DNA of 47,967 bases from Rubrivivax sp. Its GTDB lineage: Bacteria > Pseudomonadota > Gammaproteobacteria > Burkholderiales > Burkholderiaceae_C. Positions 8,895 to 18,118 of the stretch are shown here, piece after piece (within the stretch, counting starts at the first letter, position 1; each line of letters starts with the position of its first letter). The notes under the pieces are model-generated. The model worked only from the letters and a program-made list of their open reading frames with translations, was not told where the DNA came from and ran no database searches. Position numbers and translations under genes: made by a program. Location: positions 1 to 47,967 of the forward strand of contig JAIXWM010000023.1 of the NCBI GenBank assembly GCA_027491255.1, in the 5' to 3' direction.

Positions 8895-10196
8895 ATGTCC
8901 GATCTCGCCATCACCGCGCTGCTCATCACCTCGCTGTTCCTGATCCTGGGCAGCGGGGTGTGGATCGGGCTGACGCTTTCGGGCGTGGCCTGGATCGGGA
9001 TGCAGCTGTTCAGCTCACGGCCTGCCGGCGACGCGATGGCGGTGACGATCTGGGGCTCGGCCTCGAGCTGGACGCTGACCGCGCTGCCGTTGTTCGTGTG
9101 GATGGGCGAGATCCTGTTCCGCACCCGGCTCAGCCAGGACATGTTCCGCGGCCTGGCGCCGTGGATGCAGGCGCTGCCGGGGCGGCTGCTGCACGTCAAC
9201 GTCGTGGGCTGCACGATCTTCGCCGCGGTCTCGGGCTCGAGCGCAGCCACCTGCGCCACCATCGGCAAGATGAGCCTGCCCGAGCTGTCGCGCCGCGGCT
9301 ACCCCGACGGCATCTCGATCGGCTCGCTCGCTGGCGCGGGCACGCTGGGGCTGCTGATCCCGCCGTCGATCATCATGATCGTCTACGGTGTCACCGCCGA
9401 GGTCTCGATCTCCCAGCTCTTCATCGCCGGGGTGCTGCCGGGGCTGATGCTGGCCGCGCTGTTCTCGGGCTACCTCGTGTTCTGGGCCTGGCGTCACCCG
9501 CAGCTGGTGCCGCCGGCCGACACACGCATGAGCCTGCGCGAGAAGCTGCGCGAATCGCGCCACCTGATCCCGGTGGTCGGGCTCATCATCGCGGTGCTGG
9601 GCAGCATCTACAGCGGCATCGCCACCGCCACCGAGGCTGCCGCCGTGGGCGTGGTGGGCGCTCTGGTGATCTCGGCGGCACAGGGCTCGCTGAACTGGAC
9701 GACCTTCAAGGAATCTTTGCTGGGCGGCACGCGGCTGTACTGCATGATCGCGCTGATCCTCGCCGGCGCCGCCTTCCTGACGCTGAGCATGGGCTACATC
9801 GGGCTGCCGCGCCACCTGGCCGAATGGATCGCCACGCTCGGGCTGTCGAAGTTCGAACTGCTGTTCGTGCTGATGCTGTTCTACATCGTGCTTGGCTGCT
9901 TCCTCGACGGCATCTCGATGGTGGTGCTGACGATGGGCGTGATCATGCCCACGGTGCAGAAGGCCGGCATCGACCCGCTGTGGTTCGGCATCTTCATCGT
10001 GCTGGTGGTCGAGATGGCGCAGATCACGCCGCCGGTGGGCTTCAACCTGTTCGTGCTACAGGGCATGACCAAGCGCGATATCGGCTGGATCGCGCGCGTC
10101 ACCTTCCCTTTCTTCCTGCTGATGATCGCCGCCGTCGGCCTGATCTACATCTTCCCGGGCATCGTCACCGCGCTGCCCAGGCAGATGATGGGCTGA
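8895..10196 (+). CDS. dctM: TRAP transporter large permease (DctM family)
   Basis: This 433-residue inner-membrane protein is the transport channel of the TRAP system and is full length for the family. It has the N-terminal hydrophobic helix, the LPLFVWMGEILFRTRLS segment, AAVSGSSAATCATIGKMSLPEL, GTLGLLIPPSIIMIVYG, TATEAAAVG and the C-terminal ITPPVGFNLFVLQGM signature. It starts at ATG 8895 with only a weak upstream ribosome site, which suits translational coupling to dctQ. Comparison with the truncated paralogue at 36-1286 shows what that copy has lost at its N-terminus. Confidence 0.94.
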   Translation: MSDLAITALLITSLFLILGSGVWIGLTLSGVAWIGMQLFSSRPAGDAMAVTIWGSASSWTLTALPLFVWMGEILFRTRLSQDMFRGLAPWMQALPGRLLHVNVVGCTIFAAVSGSSAATCATIGKMSLPELSRRGYPDGISIGSLAGAGTLGLLIPPSIIMIVYGVTAEVSISQLFIAGVLPGLMLAALFSGYLVFWAWRHPQLVPPADTRMSLREKLRESRHLIPVVGLIIAVLGSIYSGIATATEAAAVGVVGALVISAAQGSLNWTTFKESLLGGTRLYCMIALILAGAAFLTLSMGYIGLPRHLAEWIATLGLSKFELLFVLMLFYIVLGCFLDGISMVVLTMGVIMPTVQKAGIDPLWFGIFIVLVVEMAQITPPVGFNLFVLQGMTKRDIGWIARVTFPFFLLMIAAVGLIYIFPGIVTALPRQMMG

Positions 10197-10306
10197 AGCA
10201 GGCCGGCGACGGCGCTCACACGAAAGCGTCGGGCCGTGCAGGGTGACCCGCGGCCTTGGGTGCAATCAAGTCCGCAGAGTTTTTGCGCCGTGCCCGACAG
10301 GCGGGC

Positions 10307-11101
10307 TCAACGCGCAAGCGCGCGCTCGACAGCCCGCGCTGCCATCGTCGAGACCATCGCGGCGCGGTACTCGGCGCTGGCATGCAAGTCTGCGTTCAGG
10401 TCCTGCGGGTCGAGCTTGACGGCAAGCGCCGCCGCCGGCGTGAAGGCGGCCGCCAGCGCCGCCTCCAGCGCGGGCTCCCGGTAGACGCTGCCACGCGCGC
10501 CGGTCACCGCCACGCGCAAGCCGTCGACGAAGCGGGCGACGAACACGCCGACAATCGCGAAACGCGAGGCCGGCTGCCTGAGCTTCATGTAGGCCGCCTG
10601 CTGCGGCAGCGGGAAGGACACCTCGGTCAGCAACTCCCCGGGCTCGAGCGCCGTCTGATAGATGCCGGTGAAGAAGTCGGCCGCGGCGATGTCGCGGCGG
10701 TCGGTGCGCAGTGTCGCGCCCAGCGCGAGCACCGCGGCCGGGTAGCAGGCCGCCGGATCGGCGTTGGCCAGTGCACCACCCAGCGTGCCCATGCTGCGAA
10801 CCGAAGGGTCGCCGATGCCTTCGGCCAGTTCGGCCAGCGCCGGCAGGGCGCGCCGAATCCCGGCGCTGGCCGCGACGTCGGCGTGGCGGGTCATCGCGCC
10901 CACCACGACCTGCCCCGCCTCGACGCGAATGCCAGCCAGGTCGGCAATGCCGCCGAGGTCGACCAGGCGCTCCGAGGCTGACATGCGCAGCTTCATCGCC
11001 TGCACCAGACTCTGGCCTCCGGCCAGGTAACGTGAGTCGCCTTCGAAGGCGGTCAGCGCATCGGCGCGGGAGACGGGGCGCTGGTAGTCGAAGCGGTACA
11101 T
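10307..11101 (-). CDS. FAD-binding medium subunit of a CO dehydrogenase/xanthine dehydrogenase-type enzyme (CoxM-like), orphan
   Basis: The 264-residue protein is the flavin subunit type of molybdenum hydroxylases. In such enzymes it passes electrons from the iron-sulfur subunit to the acceptor. The FAD motif YLAGGQSL lies at residues 25-32, and the second motif, DPSVRSMGTLGGALANADP, follows near 100-118. The start at 11101 is supported by GAGGAG eight bases upstream. Normally the large (molybdopterin) and small (2Fe-2S) subunits are encoded next to it, but neither is in the window: downstream is the convergent TRAP operon and upstream the EgtB-like gene. It is shorter than typical CoxM (about 285-290), mainly at the C-terminus. 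It may be a relic, or may serve partners encoded elsewhere. Confidence 0.88.
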   Translation of the reverse strand: MYRFDYQRPVSRADALTAFEGDSRYLAGGQSLVQAMKLRMSASERLVDLGGIADLAGIRVEAGQVVVGAMTRHADVAASAGIRRALPALAELAEGIGDPSVRSMGTLGGALANADPAACYPAAVLALGATLRTDRRDIAAADFFTGIYQTALEPGELLTEVSFPLPQQAAYMKLRQPASRFAIVGVFVARFVDGLRVAVTGARGSVYREPALEAALAAAFTPAAALAVKLDPQDLNADLHASAEYRAAMVSTMAARAVERALAR

Positions 11102-11177
11102 GCGGTCGGACTCCTCGGGTGGACGGCGGTGTCGATGATTGTGGCAGCGGCAGCGCAGGCGCGTCGGCGCGTTCGCG

Positions 11178-12407
11178 TCACACCGCGCAGGAGCGAAAGC
11201 CGCAGAAGAGATCGTCGCGCTGGGCTTGGGCGTAGCGCCGCGCGGCGGGGTGGGCGGCGCGCGGAACGGTCCAAGACGAGGCGCCGCGAAGCACTCCCCA
11301 GCCTGGCCGCGACTGCGCAGGCGCAAAGCCAGCGGTCTGCACGTCGGCGCCGCCCGGGTAAGGCCGGGCGCCGTTGAGCATCCACTCCCAGACATCACCC
11401 CAGACCCAGCCGCGCGAGGCCGCGGTGGTCCGCGCCCGCTCCCACTCGGCCTCGGCCGGCAGCCGGCGTCCGGCCCAGCGGCACCAGGCCTCGGCTTCGT
11501 GGAGCGTCACATGGGCGACGGCCCTGCCGGCCTGCAGGCGACGCAGGCTGCCTCGGCGCTCGGCGACGACCGCACCGCGCAACTGTTCGACCCCGCGCGG
11601 CGCGCGCCGGCCCTGGGCTTGCACCCAGGCCCAGCCCGCCTCGGTCCACCAACGGGCATCGTCGTAGCCGCCATCCTCGGCGAACTCCACGTAGCGCGCC
11701 CAGCACACCGGCTGTGAATCGATTTCGCACTCGGGCACCTGAATGGTATGCCGCCAACGCTCGTTGGGCGGCACCAGTCCGCCCGGCAGCGAACCGAGCA
11801 GCGCCGGGCCGGCCGGCAAGCACAGCGGCTCACGCTGCGCACGTGCCGGCGCCGGGCCCGCGGGCGCCGCCGCGTCCGCAGCATCGACCCCCAGCCACTG
11901 CGCGGCCTCGGCCAGGCGCTCCGCCATGCGATCCTCGTGCAGCAGCGCGAGACGGTAGACATGCAGGCCGGCGTCGTCATCCGCGGCCGATTCGAGCAAC
12001 TGCAGCGTGAGTTCCAGGGTGTCTGCCAGATAGCTGCGCAAGGCGTCGGGGTCGGGTCGCCCGGTCGGCATCGGCGCGGCCCCATGCTGCAACGCGAACC
12101 AGGCATCGGCCTGCGGCTCGACCGAGGGCAAGCGCGGCAGCACGGCGAAGGCGGCCTCACCCTGGCCGCGCTGCACATGGCGTGCGGTCCAGTATTCCTG
12201 GAACCAAGCGACGCGGCCAAAGCAGCGCCAGGGCTTGTATCCCGTGCCCTCACTGCCGTCCCAGCGCTCCGCCGCCTCGAAAGCGGTGAGCCATCGCAGC
12301 GTTCGGTTGCGCGCATCCATCAAGGCCAAAGACAGCTCGTCACGGTCGGCCTGCCGCGCCCGCACAGGGTCGTGCAGCGCGGTGGCCGGGCGCAGGAACG
12401 AGGTCAT
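11178..12407 (-). CDS. EgtB/SenA-like protein (DinB-like + SUMF1 domains) with altered metal site
   Basis: The 409-residue protein has the two-domain plan of EgtB-type non-heme iron enzymes, which join thiol or selenium donors to trimethyl-histidine. Residues about 20-175 form the DinB-like helical part and about 190-409 the SUMF1/formylglycine-type part, ending RRDDLFCGFRSCAV as in this family (usually RRD..AGFRTC). In EgtB the iron is held by His in GHxAWF and by both His of HExxH. Here the matching places read GRVAWFQEYW and LLHEDRMAER, so two of three ligands are Arg and Met and only the middle His remains. Catalysis by the known mechanism is therefore doubtful. The gene is the last of the run xseB-ispA-dxs-folE2, 46 bases after folE2, so it is probably co-transcribed. 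Family membership is clear; function is unknown. Confidence 0.85.
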   Translation of the reverse strand: MTSFLRPATALHDPVRARQADRDELSLALMDARNRTLRWLTAFEAAERWDGSEGTGYKPWRCFGRVAWFQEYWTARHVQRGQGEAAFAVLPRLPSVEPQADAWFALQHGAAPMPTGRPDPDALRSYLADTLELTLQLLESAADDDAGLHVYRLALLHEDRMAERLAEAAQWLGVDAADAAAPAGPAPARAQREPLCLPAGPALLGSLPGGLVPPNERWRHTIQVPECEIDSQPVCWARYVEFAEDGGYDDARWWTEAGWAWVQAQGRRAPRGVEQLRGAVVAERRGSLRRLQAGRAVAHVTLHEAEAWCRWAGRRLPAEAEWERARTTAASRGWVWGDVWEWMLNGARPYPGGADVQTAGFAPAQSRPGWGVLRGASSWTVPRAAHPAARRYAQAQRDDLFCGFRSCAV

Positions 12408-12453
12408 GCAGGACAGCCCCGGGAGGCGACCTCACCGAACGCCGCGGCCAGGT

Positions 12454-13245
12454 TCACAAGCGCTCGATGCGGGCGTAGGCGCTGTGGTTGTGGATGGATT
12501 CGAAGTTCTCGACGTCCACCGTGTAGCGGCCCACGCGCTCATCGGTCTGCAGGCGCAGCGCCACGTCGCGCACCAGATCCTCGACGAACTTCGGGTTCTC
12601 GTAGGCGCGCTCGGTCACCCACTTCTCGTCGGCGCGCTTGAGCATGGGCCAGATTTCGCTCGATGCGCTGTCCTCGGCGAAGCGCACCAGTTCGTGCCAG
12701 GGCAGCGGCTGCAAGGGCTCGACACGCACGGTGACGAGCGAGCGCTGGTTGTGCGCGCCGTAGTCGGAGATCTCCTTCGAGCACGGGCACAGAGTCTTGA
12801 CCGGCACCCCGACCTCCATCCACACGGTGGTTCGCCCGGCGCGGGTCTCGGAGATCCAGCGCCCCTGGTAGTCGAGCAGGCTCGCAAGCCCGGAGACCGG
12901 CGCGCGCTTGCGCAGGAAGAAGCTGAACGCGGCCTCGATGCGGCCCTCGGCAGCGTCCAGGCGCTCGAGCATGTCGGCATGGCGCTGCGCCAGCGTGGCT
13001 GCGTCCAGCGGCGCGTCCAGCGCGTCGAGCCACGCGACGAAGCGCGACATGTGCGTGCCCTTGCGGTCGGCCGGCAGCGCGACGTCCAGCGCCCACTGGG
13101 CGGACGTCGTCTGCACCGCGCCAGCCACCCGCAGTTGCAGCGGGTAGCGCACGTCCTTGATGCCCACGCGCTGGATCGCCACACGCCGGTGATCGGTGGC
13201 GCCCTGCGTGTCGGGGATATGGAGGGCGTCGGTGAGGTTGGTCAT
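12454..13245 (-). CDS. folE2: GTP cyclohydrolase FolE2 (type IB)
   Basis: This cytoplasmic enzyme converts GTP to 7,8-dihydroneopterin triphosphate, the first step to folate and other pterins. The 263-residue length is normal. The GCYH-IB signatures are present: KGTHMSRF around residues 62-69 and LCPCSKEISDYGAHNQRS at 152-169, with the catalytic/metal cysteine at 153. The type IB form can use metals other than zinc and often serves under zinc limitation. No Zur-like site was recognised upstream. The gene starts 88 bases after dxs, and that gap holds a long stem-loop (13261-13303). Confidence 0.96.
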   Translation of the reverse strand: MTNLTDALHIPDTQGATDHRRVAIQRVGIKDVRYPLQLRVAGAVQTTSAQWALDVALPADRKGTHMSRFVAWLDALDAPLDAATLAQRHADMLERLDAAEGRIEAAFSFFLRKRAPVSGLASLLDYQGRWISETRAGRTTVWMEVGVPVKTLCPCSKEISDYGAHNQRSLVTVRVEPLQPLPWHELVRFAEDSASSEIWPMLKRADEKWVTERAYENPKFVEDLVRDVALRLQTDERVGRYTVDVENFESIHNHSAYARIERL

Positions 13246-13260
13246 CGTCTTGACAGCATC

Positions 13261-13303
13261 GCATCAATCACCCGGCCGGGCGTTCGACCGGGTGAATGGA
13301 TGC
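13261..13303 (-). promoter_or_regulatory. stem-loop between dxs and folE2
   Basis: The dxs-folE2 gap contains an 8-bp perfect stem (TCACCCGG paired with CCGGGTGA, 12-base loop) that extends outward to a second 5-bp stem (GCATC with GATGC). It ends about 15 bases before the folE2 start on the transcribed strand and has no T-run, so it is not a classic terminator. It could act in mRNA processing, partial termination or control of folE2 translation. It matches no riboswitch consensus that I know. Confidence 0.5.
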
Positions 13304-13332
13304 GTTCGATCGCTTCGGTGAAAAGGCTCTGC

Positions 13333-15243
13333 TCAGGCCGCAGCCCGAGCATCGGCCGGCTCGGCAGCTGGGGCGGACAGGGTGGCGCCGCAGCGCTCGA
13401 CGATCGAGCGCTCGATGCCCGCAGCGTCCAGGCCGCACAGCGAAAGCAGCTTGGCCGGGTCGCCGTGCTCGATGAATCGATCGGGCAGCCCCAGTTGCAG
13501 CAGCGGCCGGTCGATGCCGGCGGCAGCAATCGCCTCGGCCACGGCGCTGCCGGCGCCGCCCATGACACAGCCTTCCTCGAGCGTGACGACAGCGTCGTGG
13601 TCGCGCGCAAGCTCGCAGGCCAGCGCGGCGTCAAGCGGCTTGATGAACTTCATGTCCGCCACCGTCGCGTCCAGCACCTGCGCCGCCGCCAGCGCGGGAT
13701 GCAGCAGCGTGCCGAAGGCCAGGATCGCGATCCGGCGACCACGGCGCCGCACCTCGCCCTGGCCCCAGGCCAGCGCCTCCAGAGCCGGATCGACCGCCGC
13801 GCCCACGCCCGCGCCCCGGGGGTAACGCACCGCGGCCGGGCCGTCGTGGCGGAAGGCGGCTGTCAACGCCTTGCGGCACTGGTCCTCGTCCGAGGGCGCA
13901 AGCAATGCGACGTTGGGCACGCAGCGCAGGTAGGCGATGTCGTAGGCCCCGGCGTGCGTGGCCCCGTCGGCGCCGACAAGGCCGGCGCGGTCGAGCGCGA
14001 ACATGACCGGCAGGTTCTGGATCGCGACGTCGTGGATCAACTGGTCGTAGCCGCGCTGCAGGAAGGTGGAATAGATCGCCACCACCGGCTTCACACCCTC
14101 GCAGGCCATGCCGGCCGCCAACGTGACCGCATGCTGCTCGGCGATGCCCACGTCGTGGTAGCGGCCAGGAAAGCGCTTGTGGAACTCGACCATGCCCGAA
14201 CCCTCGCGCATGGCGGGCGTGATGGCGACCAGGCGGGCATCGGCCTCGGCCATGTCGCACAGCCACTGGCCGAAGATCTGCGTGAAGGTCGGCTTGGAGG
14301 GGGCGCTCTTCGGGAAGCCCTCTGCGGGGTTGAACTTGCCCGAGGCGGCGTGGTATTTGACCGGGTCGGCCTCGGCCGGCTTGTAGCCGTAGCCCTTCTT
14401 CGTCACCACGTGCAGGAACTGAGGGCCGCGCTTGTCGCGCAGGTTCTCCAGCGTCGGCACGAGCGAATCCAGGTCGTGACCGTCGATCGGGCCCACGTAG
14501 TTGAAGCCGAACTCCTCGAAGATGGTGCCCGGCACGACCATGCCCTTGGCGTGCTCCTCGAAACGGCGCGCCAGCTCGAACAGCGGCGGGGCGTTGCGCA
14601 GCATGTTCTTGGCGCTCTCGCGCGCGGCGGCGTAGAACTTGCCGCTCATCAGCCGTGCCAGGTACTTGTTCAGCGCCCCCACCGGCGGGCTGATGGACAT
14701 GTCGTTGTCGTTCAGCACGACCAGCATGTCCACGAGCTTGCCCTCGTGCGGGTCCCCGGCGTTGTTCATGGCCTCGAAGGCCATGCCGGCGGTGAGCGCG
14801 CCGTCGCCGATCACCGCAACCACGCGCCGCCGTTCGCCCTTGAACTGCACCGCGCGCGCCATGCCGAGCGCGGCGGAGATCGAGGTCGAGCTGTGGCCGA
14901 CGCCGAAGGTGTCGTACTCGCTCTCCTCGCGCCTCGGAAACCCGCTGACGCCACCGAGCTGGCGCAGCGTGTTCATGCGGCTGCGCCGACCGGTCAGGAT
15001 CTTGTGCGGGTAGGTCTGGTGACCGACGTCCCAGACCAGGCGGTCACGCGGCGTGTCGAACACGTAATGCAGGGCCACCGTCAGCTCGACACTGCCCAGG
15101 TTGCTGCCGAAGTGCCCCCCCGTCTGGCTGACGACATCGACGACTTCCTGACGCACCTCCTCGGCCACCTGGCGCAACTGGGTGCGAGGCACGCGGCGCA
15201 GATCGGCCGGCGTCTCGATGCGCGACAGCAGCGGACCGGTCAT
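13333..15243 (-). CDS. dxs: 1-deoxy-D-xylulose-5-phosphate synthase
   Basis: This enzyme condenses pyruvate with glyceraldehyde-3-phosphate to start the non-mevalonate isoprenoid pathway and needs thiamine diphosphate and magnesium. The 636 residues match the usual 620-640. Visible signatures are [29 protein letters not shown], the ThDP motif [27 protein letters not shown], and the transketolase-type [17 protein letters not shown] with its catalytic Glu. It sits 15 bases after ispA, so precursor synthesis and chain elongation are made from one transcript. Confidence 0.98.
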   Translation of the reverse strand: MTGPLLSRIETPADLRRVPRTQLRQVAEEVRQEVVDVVSQTGGHFGSNLGSVELTVALHYVFDTPRDRLVWDVGHQTYPHKILTGRRSRMNTLRQLGGVSGFPRREESEYDTFGVGHSSTSISAALGMARAVQFKGERRRVVAVIGDGALTAGMAFEAMNNAGDPHEGKLVDMLVVLNDNDMSISPPVGALNKYLARLMSGKFYAAARESAKNMLRNAPPLFELARRFEEHAKGMVVPGTIFEEFGFNYVGPIDGHDLDSLVPTLENLRDKRGPQFLHVVTKKGYGYKPAEADPVKYHAASGKFNPAEGFPKSAPSKPTFTQIFGQWLCDMAEADARLVAITPAMREGSGMVEFHKRFPGRYHDVGIAEQHAVTLAAGMACEGVKPVVAIYSTFLQRGYDQLIHDVAIQNLPVMFALDRAGLVGADGATHAGAYDIAYLRCVPNVALLAPSDEDQCRKALTAAFRHDGPAAVRYPRGAGVGAAVDPALEALAWGQGEVRRRGRRIAILAFGTLLHPALAAAQVLDATVADMKFIKPLDAALACELARDHDAVVTLEEGCVMGGAGSAVAEAIAAAGIDRPLLQLGLPDRFIEHGDPAKLLSLCGLDAAGIERSIVERCGATLSAPAAEPADARAAA

Positions 15244-15258
15244 GCAACACCCCCCATG

Positions 15259-16146
15259 TCAACTCTCGCGTCGGACAACCATGTCCGCGAGGATGCCCAG
15301 CGCAGACGTCGAGGTCAAGCCACTGCCGGCCAGCGCGGCGTGCGCGTCGCGCCGCAAAGCCTGCGCGTAGGCGCGCGCGCCCTCCAGCCCCAGCAAGGAG
15401 ACATAGGTCGGCTTGTTCTGCTGCTGATCCTTGCCGGCGGTCTTGCCCAGCACCGCCGACGACTGGGTGACGTCGAGTATGTCGTCGACGACCTGGAAGG
15501 CCAGACCCACCGCCTCGCCATAGGCCTCGAGCGCGCTTGCCCCCGTCGAACCCGGCGCACCGCAGGCCGCACCCATCAGCACGCTCGCCTTCAGCAGCGC
15601 GCCCGTCTTGCGCCGGTGCATCTCGCGCAGCGTCTGCTCAGCCAGCGGCTTGCCGACACTGGCCAGGTCTATCGCCTGCCCGCCGGCCATGCCGGCGTGA
15701 CCGGCGGCACGCGCCAGCAAGCCGCACAGGCGGGCCTGGGTAGACAGTTCGACCTCGGCGCCGGAGGTCAGCACCTCGAAGGCCAGCGCCTGCATCGCAT
15801 CGCCTGCAAGCATGGCCAAGGCCTCGCCATAGCGCACGTGCACGGTCGGCTTGCCCCGGCGCAACACGTCGTTGTCCATGCAGGGCATGTCGTCGTGCAC
15901 GAGCGAATAGGCGTGGATCAGTTCCACCGCCACCGCGGCACGCAAAGCCGTGGCCGAATCACCGCCAACGGCCTCGCTCGCGGCGACCACCAGGAGTGGG
16001 CGCAGGCGCTTGCCGCCATCGAGAACACCATAGCGCATGGCCTCGCCCAGACCGCCAGGGGCGTCCGCGGGCACCCAACGGTCAAGCGCTTGCTCGACCT
16101 GGGCCAGCGCGGCCCGGGACCAGGCGTCGAACCCGGGAGGCGTCAT
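15259..16146 (-). CDS. ispA: polyprenyl (farnesyl/geranyl) diphosphate synthase
   Basis: This cytoplasmic prenyltransferase joins isopentenyl diphosphate units to allylic diphosphates, giving farnesyl diphosphate for quinones and the lipid carrier undecaprenyl phosphate. The 295 residues are typical of IspA. The first aspartate-rich motif is DDMPCMDND (residues 85-93), with the two-residue insertion of bacterial FPP synthases. The second is DDILD (221-225). GGKRLRP near residue 45 binds the diphosphate. It lies between xseB and dxs, the classic arrangement in beta- and gammaproteobacteria. Confidence 0.97.
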   Translation of the reverse strand: MTPPGFDAWSRAALAQVEQALDRWVPADAPGGLGEAMRYGVLDGGKRLRPLLVVAASEAVGGDSATALRAAVAVELIHAYSLVHDDMPCMDNDVLRRGKPTVHVRYGEALAMLAGDAMQALAFEVLTSGAEVELSTQARLCGLLARAAGHAGMAGGQAIDLASVGKPLAEQTLREMHRRKTGALLKASVLMGAACGAPGSTGASALEAYGEAVGLAFQVVDDILDVTQSSAVLGKTAGKDQQQNKPTYVSLLGLEGARAYAQALRRDAHAALAGSGLTSTSALGILADMVVRRES

Positions 16147-16201
16147 CCGTTCAGCCCCGAACGCCGACGGCCAGACGCCGAACCAGCACCCTGCGTCCGG
16201 A

Positions 16202-16462
16202 TCACGTGTCCCTCCATGGAGCCAGCTGCCCCTCTTCCAGCACCCGGACCTGATCTTCGACCGCCTTCAGGCGCGAGCGGCAGAAAGCCAGCAACTCCAC
16301 ACCCCGCCGATAGCTGTCGAGCAGCCGGTCCAGGGGCAGTTGGCCGCCCTCCATCGCAGCGACCAGATGCTCGAGTTCGGCGGACGCCGCCTCGTAACTG
16401 GCGGGCTCGCCGGCCAGGCCGCCATGAAGGCTGGAGACGGCGATGTCGGCAGGCGGGCACAT
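16202..16462 (-). CDS. xseB: exodeoxyribonuclease VII small subunit
   Basis: XseB is the small subunit of exonuclease VII, which degrades single-stranded DNA from both ends; several copies coat the coiled-coil arm of XseA. The 86-residue protein has the family pattern [19 protein letters not shown] followed by [24 protein letters not shown] and VRVLEEG. The start at ATG 16462 has GGGAG immediately before it, tighter spacing than usual, so the precise start is less certain than the identity. It heads the xseB-ispA-dxs-folE2 run and diverges from the Rieske oxygenase gene. Confidence 0.93.
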   Translation of the reverse strand: MCPPADIAVSSLHGGLAGEPASYEAASAELEHLVAAMEGGQLPLDRLLDSYRRGVELLAFCRSRLKAVEDQVRVLEEGQLAPWRDT

Positions 16463-16681
16463 CTCCCGTATTCTAGGACCTGCCCACTCCGGCCGGGCCC
16501 GCTCTGCGGTCGCGCGCGGAGCCCAGCCCCTTCGAAAAGCTCCGACAACGGGCATGGATAGAATTCGCGCTCTTTTTCTGGGGGCCGTTCGCCAGCGACC
16601 GGCTCCAGCCGCCTTCCAAAGACTCACCCGCGGGGCCTCCGGGTGGGGGTTTGACATCCCGTTCATGGAGATCCTGGGATC

Positions 16682-17812
16682 ATGTCCGACCTGAGCGTCA
16701 GTCTCCGAGCTCTCGAGCGTGCGCGCTCGCAACTGCCAGTGTCCAGCTACTTCGACGAAGAGCTGTACCGCCGTGAGCAGTCCACCATCTTCAGCCGCTT
16801 CCCGCGCTACCTGGGCCACACGCTCAGCGTGCCGGAGGTGGGCGACTTCCAGTCGCTCGTGCACGAAGGCGATGGGCGCGCGCTCGTGCGCACGGCGCAG
16901 GGCGTGGAACTCATCTCGAACGTCTGCCGCCATCGACAGGCCGTCATGCTCAAGGGGCGGGGCCACACGGGGCGCCATGTCGTCTGTCCGCTGCACCGCT
17001 GGACCTACAGCCTGAACGGCCAACTCGTGGGCGCACCGCACTTCGCCGAGGACCCCTGCCTGAACCTGCGCAACTACGCGCTGCAGGACTGGAACGGCCT
17101 GCTCTTCGAAGCGAGCCCGGGCCAACCCCGGGTCGCCGAAGATCTGGCAGGGCTCGGCGTGGGCGCGGACCTGGCGTTCGAGGGCTACGTCTACCACTCG
17201 TCGCAATTGCACGAGTGCCACTACAACTGGAAGACCTTCATCGAGGTCTACCTCGAGGACTACCACGTCGCCCCGTTCCACCCGGGCCTGTCGGGCTTCG
17301 TCAATTGCGGCGACCTGCGCTGGGAGTTCGGCGCCCGCCATTCGGTGCAGACGGTGGGCGTGAACCAGTCACTCGCCCGACCGGGCTCGGACACCTACAA
17401 GCCCTGGCACCGCGCGGTGCTGGAACGCCACGAAGGTCAGACGCCGCCGCAAGGCGCGATTTGGCTGACGCTGTACCCGACCGTGATGGTGGAGTGGTAC
17501 CCCCAGGTGCTGGTCGTCTCCTCGCTCGTCCCCAAGGGACCGCAACGCACACTCAACCTGGTCGAATTCTTCTACCCGGAAGAGGTCGCGGCGTTCGAGC
17601 CCGAGTTTGTGCAAGCCCAGCAAGCCGCCTACGCCGAGACCATGGTCGAGGATGACGAGATTGCAGAGCGCATGGATGCAGGGCGCCGCGCACTGATGGA
17701 GCGCGGCGACGACGAGGCGGGCCCCTACCAGAGCCCGATGGAAGATGGCATGCAGCACTTCCACGAGTGGTACCGGCAGGCCATGGGCCTCAACGGCTCC
17801 AGCACGGACTGA
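16682..17812 (+). CDS. Rieske-type aromatic ring-hydroxylating oxygenase, alpha subunit
   Basis: The 376-residue protein has the two domains of ring-hydroxylating oxygenase alpha subunits. The Rieske 2Fe-2S ligands are C82-x-H84 (NVCRHRQAV) and C102-x2-H105 (VCPLHRWTY). The catalytic mononuclear iron site is in [19 protein letters not shown], with H195 and H200 and the bridging aspartate at 193. Such enzymes insert oxygen into aromatic or other unsaturated substrates using electrons from a reductase. No beta subunit, ferredoxin or reductase lies nearby, so it may be the alpha-only (homotrimeric) kind using a general reductase. It starts with ATG 16682, about 220 bases from divergent xseB. The substrate is not predictable. 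Confidence 0.93.
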   Translation: MSDLSVSLRALERARSQLPVSSYFDEELYRREQSTIFSRFPRYLGHTLSVPEVGDFQSLVHEGDGRALVRTAQGVELISNVCRHRQAVMLKGRGHTGRHVVCPLHRWTYSLNGQLVGAPHFAEDPCLNLRNYALQDWNGLLFEASPGQPRVAEDLAGLGVGADLAFEGYVYHSSQLHECHYNWKTFIEVYLEDYHVAPFHPGLSGFVNCGDLRWEFGARHSVQTVGVNQSLARPGSDTYKPWHRAVLERHEGQTPPQGAIWLTLYPTVMVEWYPQVLVVSSLVPKGPQRTLNLVEFFYPEEVAAFEPEFVQAQQAAYAETMVEDDEIAERMDAGRRALMERGDDEAGPYQSPMEDGMQHFHEWYRQAMGLNGSSTD

Positions 17813-18118
17813 CCGCGCCTGGCCTGGGGGGGCAGGCTCCGCGAACCCATGTTTTCTGACGTGCCCGAAAGGCGCACCGAACCGCCCTGGATCGCGGCGC
17901 CAACCGAAGCCACTGCCTTGGCCATGGCCAGGATCTGCAAAGAAGAGCTGGGGTGTTCTGCCGTGCAAGGCGGACTGAGGGACAGACCGTCAGCCTCTCG
18001 GGCCTGAAAGCACCGGAGCACGGTTGACGCGGGTCAAGGCAGATTCTTGCCACGTGGTCACACTGGACGCGGGCGGCTCCGACAGACCGCCCGCTCACGT
18101 CACCCGAGGGCAACAACC
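17813..18118. other. intergenic gap with weak hairpin and FNR/ANR-type site
   Basis: This 306-base gap separates the oxygenase and uspA genes. Just after the oxygenase stop, GCCTG (17822) can pair with CAGGC (17833), followed by a short T-run near 17851, a weak terminator candidate. The right part holds the perfect TTGAC-N4-GTCAA palindrome listed separately. No gene is evident in between. Confidence 0.5.
18024..18037 (+). promoter_or_regulatory. FNR/ANR-type binding site upstream of uspA
   Basis: TTGACGCGGGTCAA is a perfect inverted repeat (TTGAC, four bases, GTCAA) matching the FNR/ANR consensus TTGAY-N4-RTCAA. It lies 82 bases before the uspA start. If it is centred about 41 bases from the transcription start, transcription would begin near 18072, leaving a leader of about 47 bases. 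Universal stress genes of proteobacteria are commonly induced by low oxygen through FNR-type regulators, so this is a plausible activator site. Confidence 0.65.

Noticed and set aside
12235..16476. A 1413-codon open frame on the plus strand covering folE2, dxs and ispA
   Set aside because: Same GC-driven antisense artefact. It crosses several well-identified genes and has no recognisable protein content.
16651..16656. Perfect TTGACA resembling a -35 element before the Rieske oxygenase
   Set aside because: No usable -10 lies 16-18 bases downstream, and the space to the start codon at 16682 is too short.
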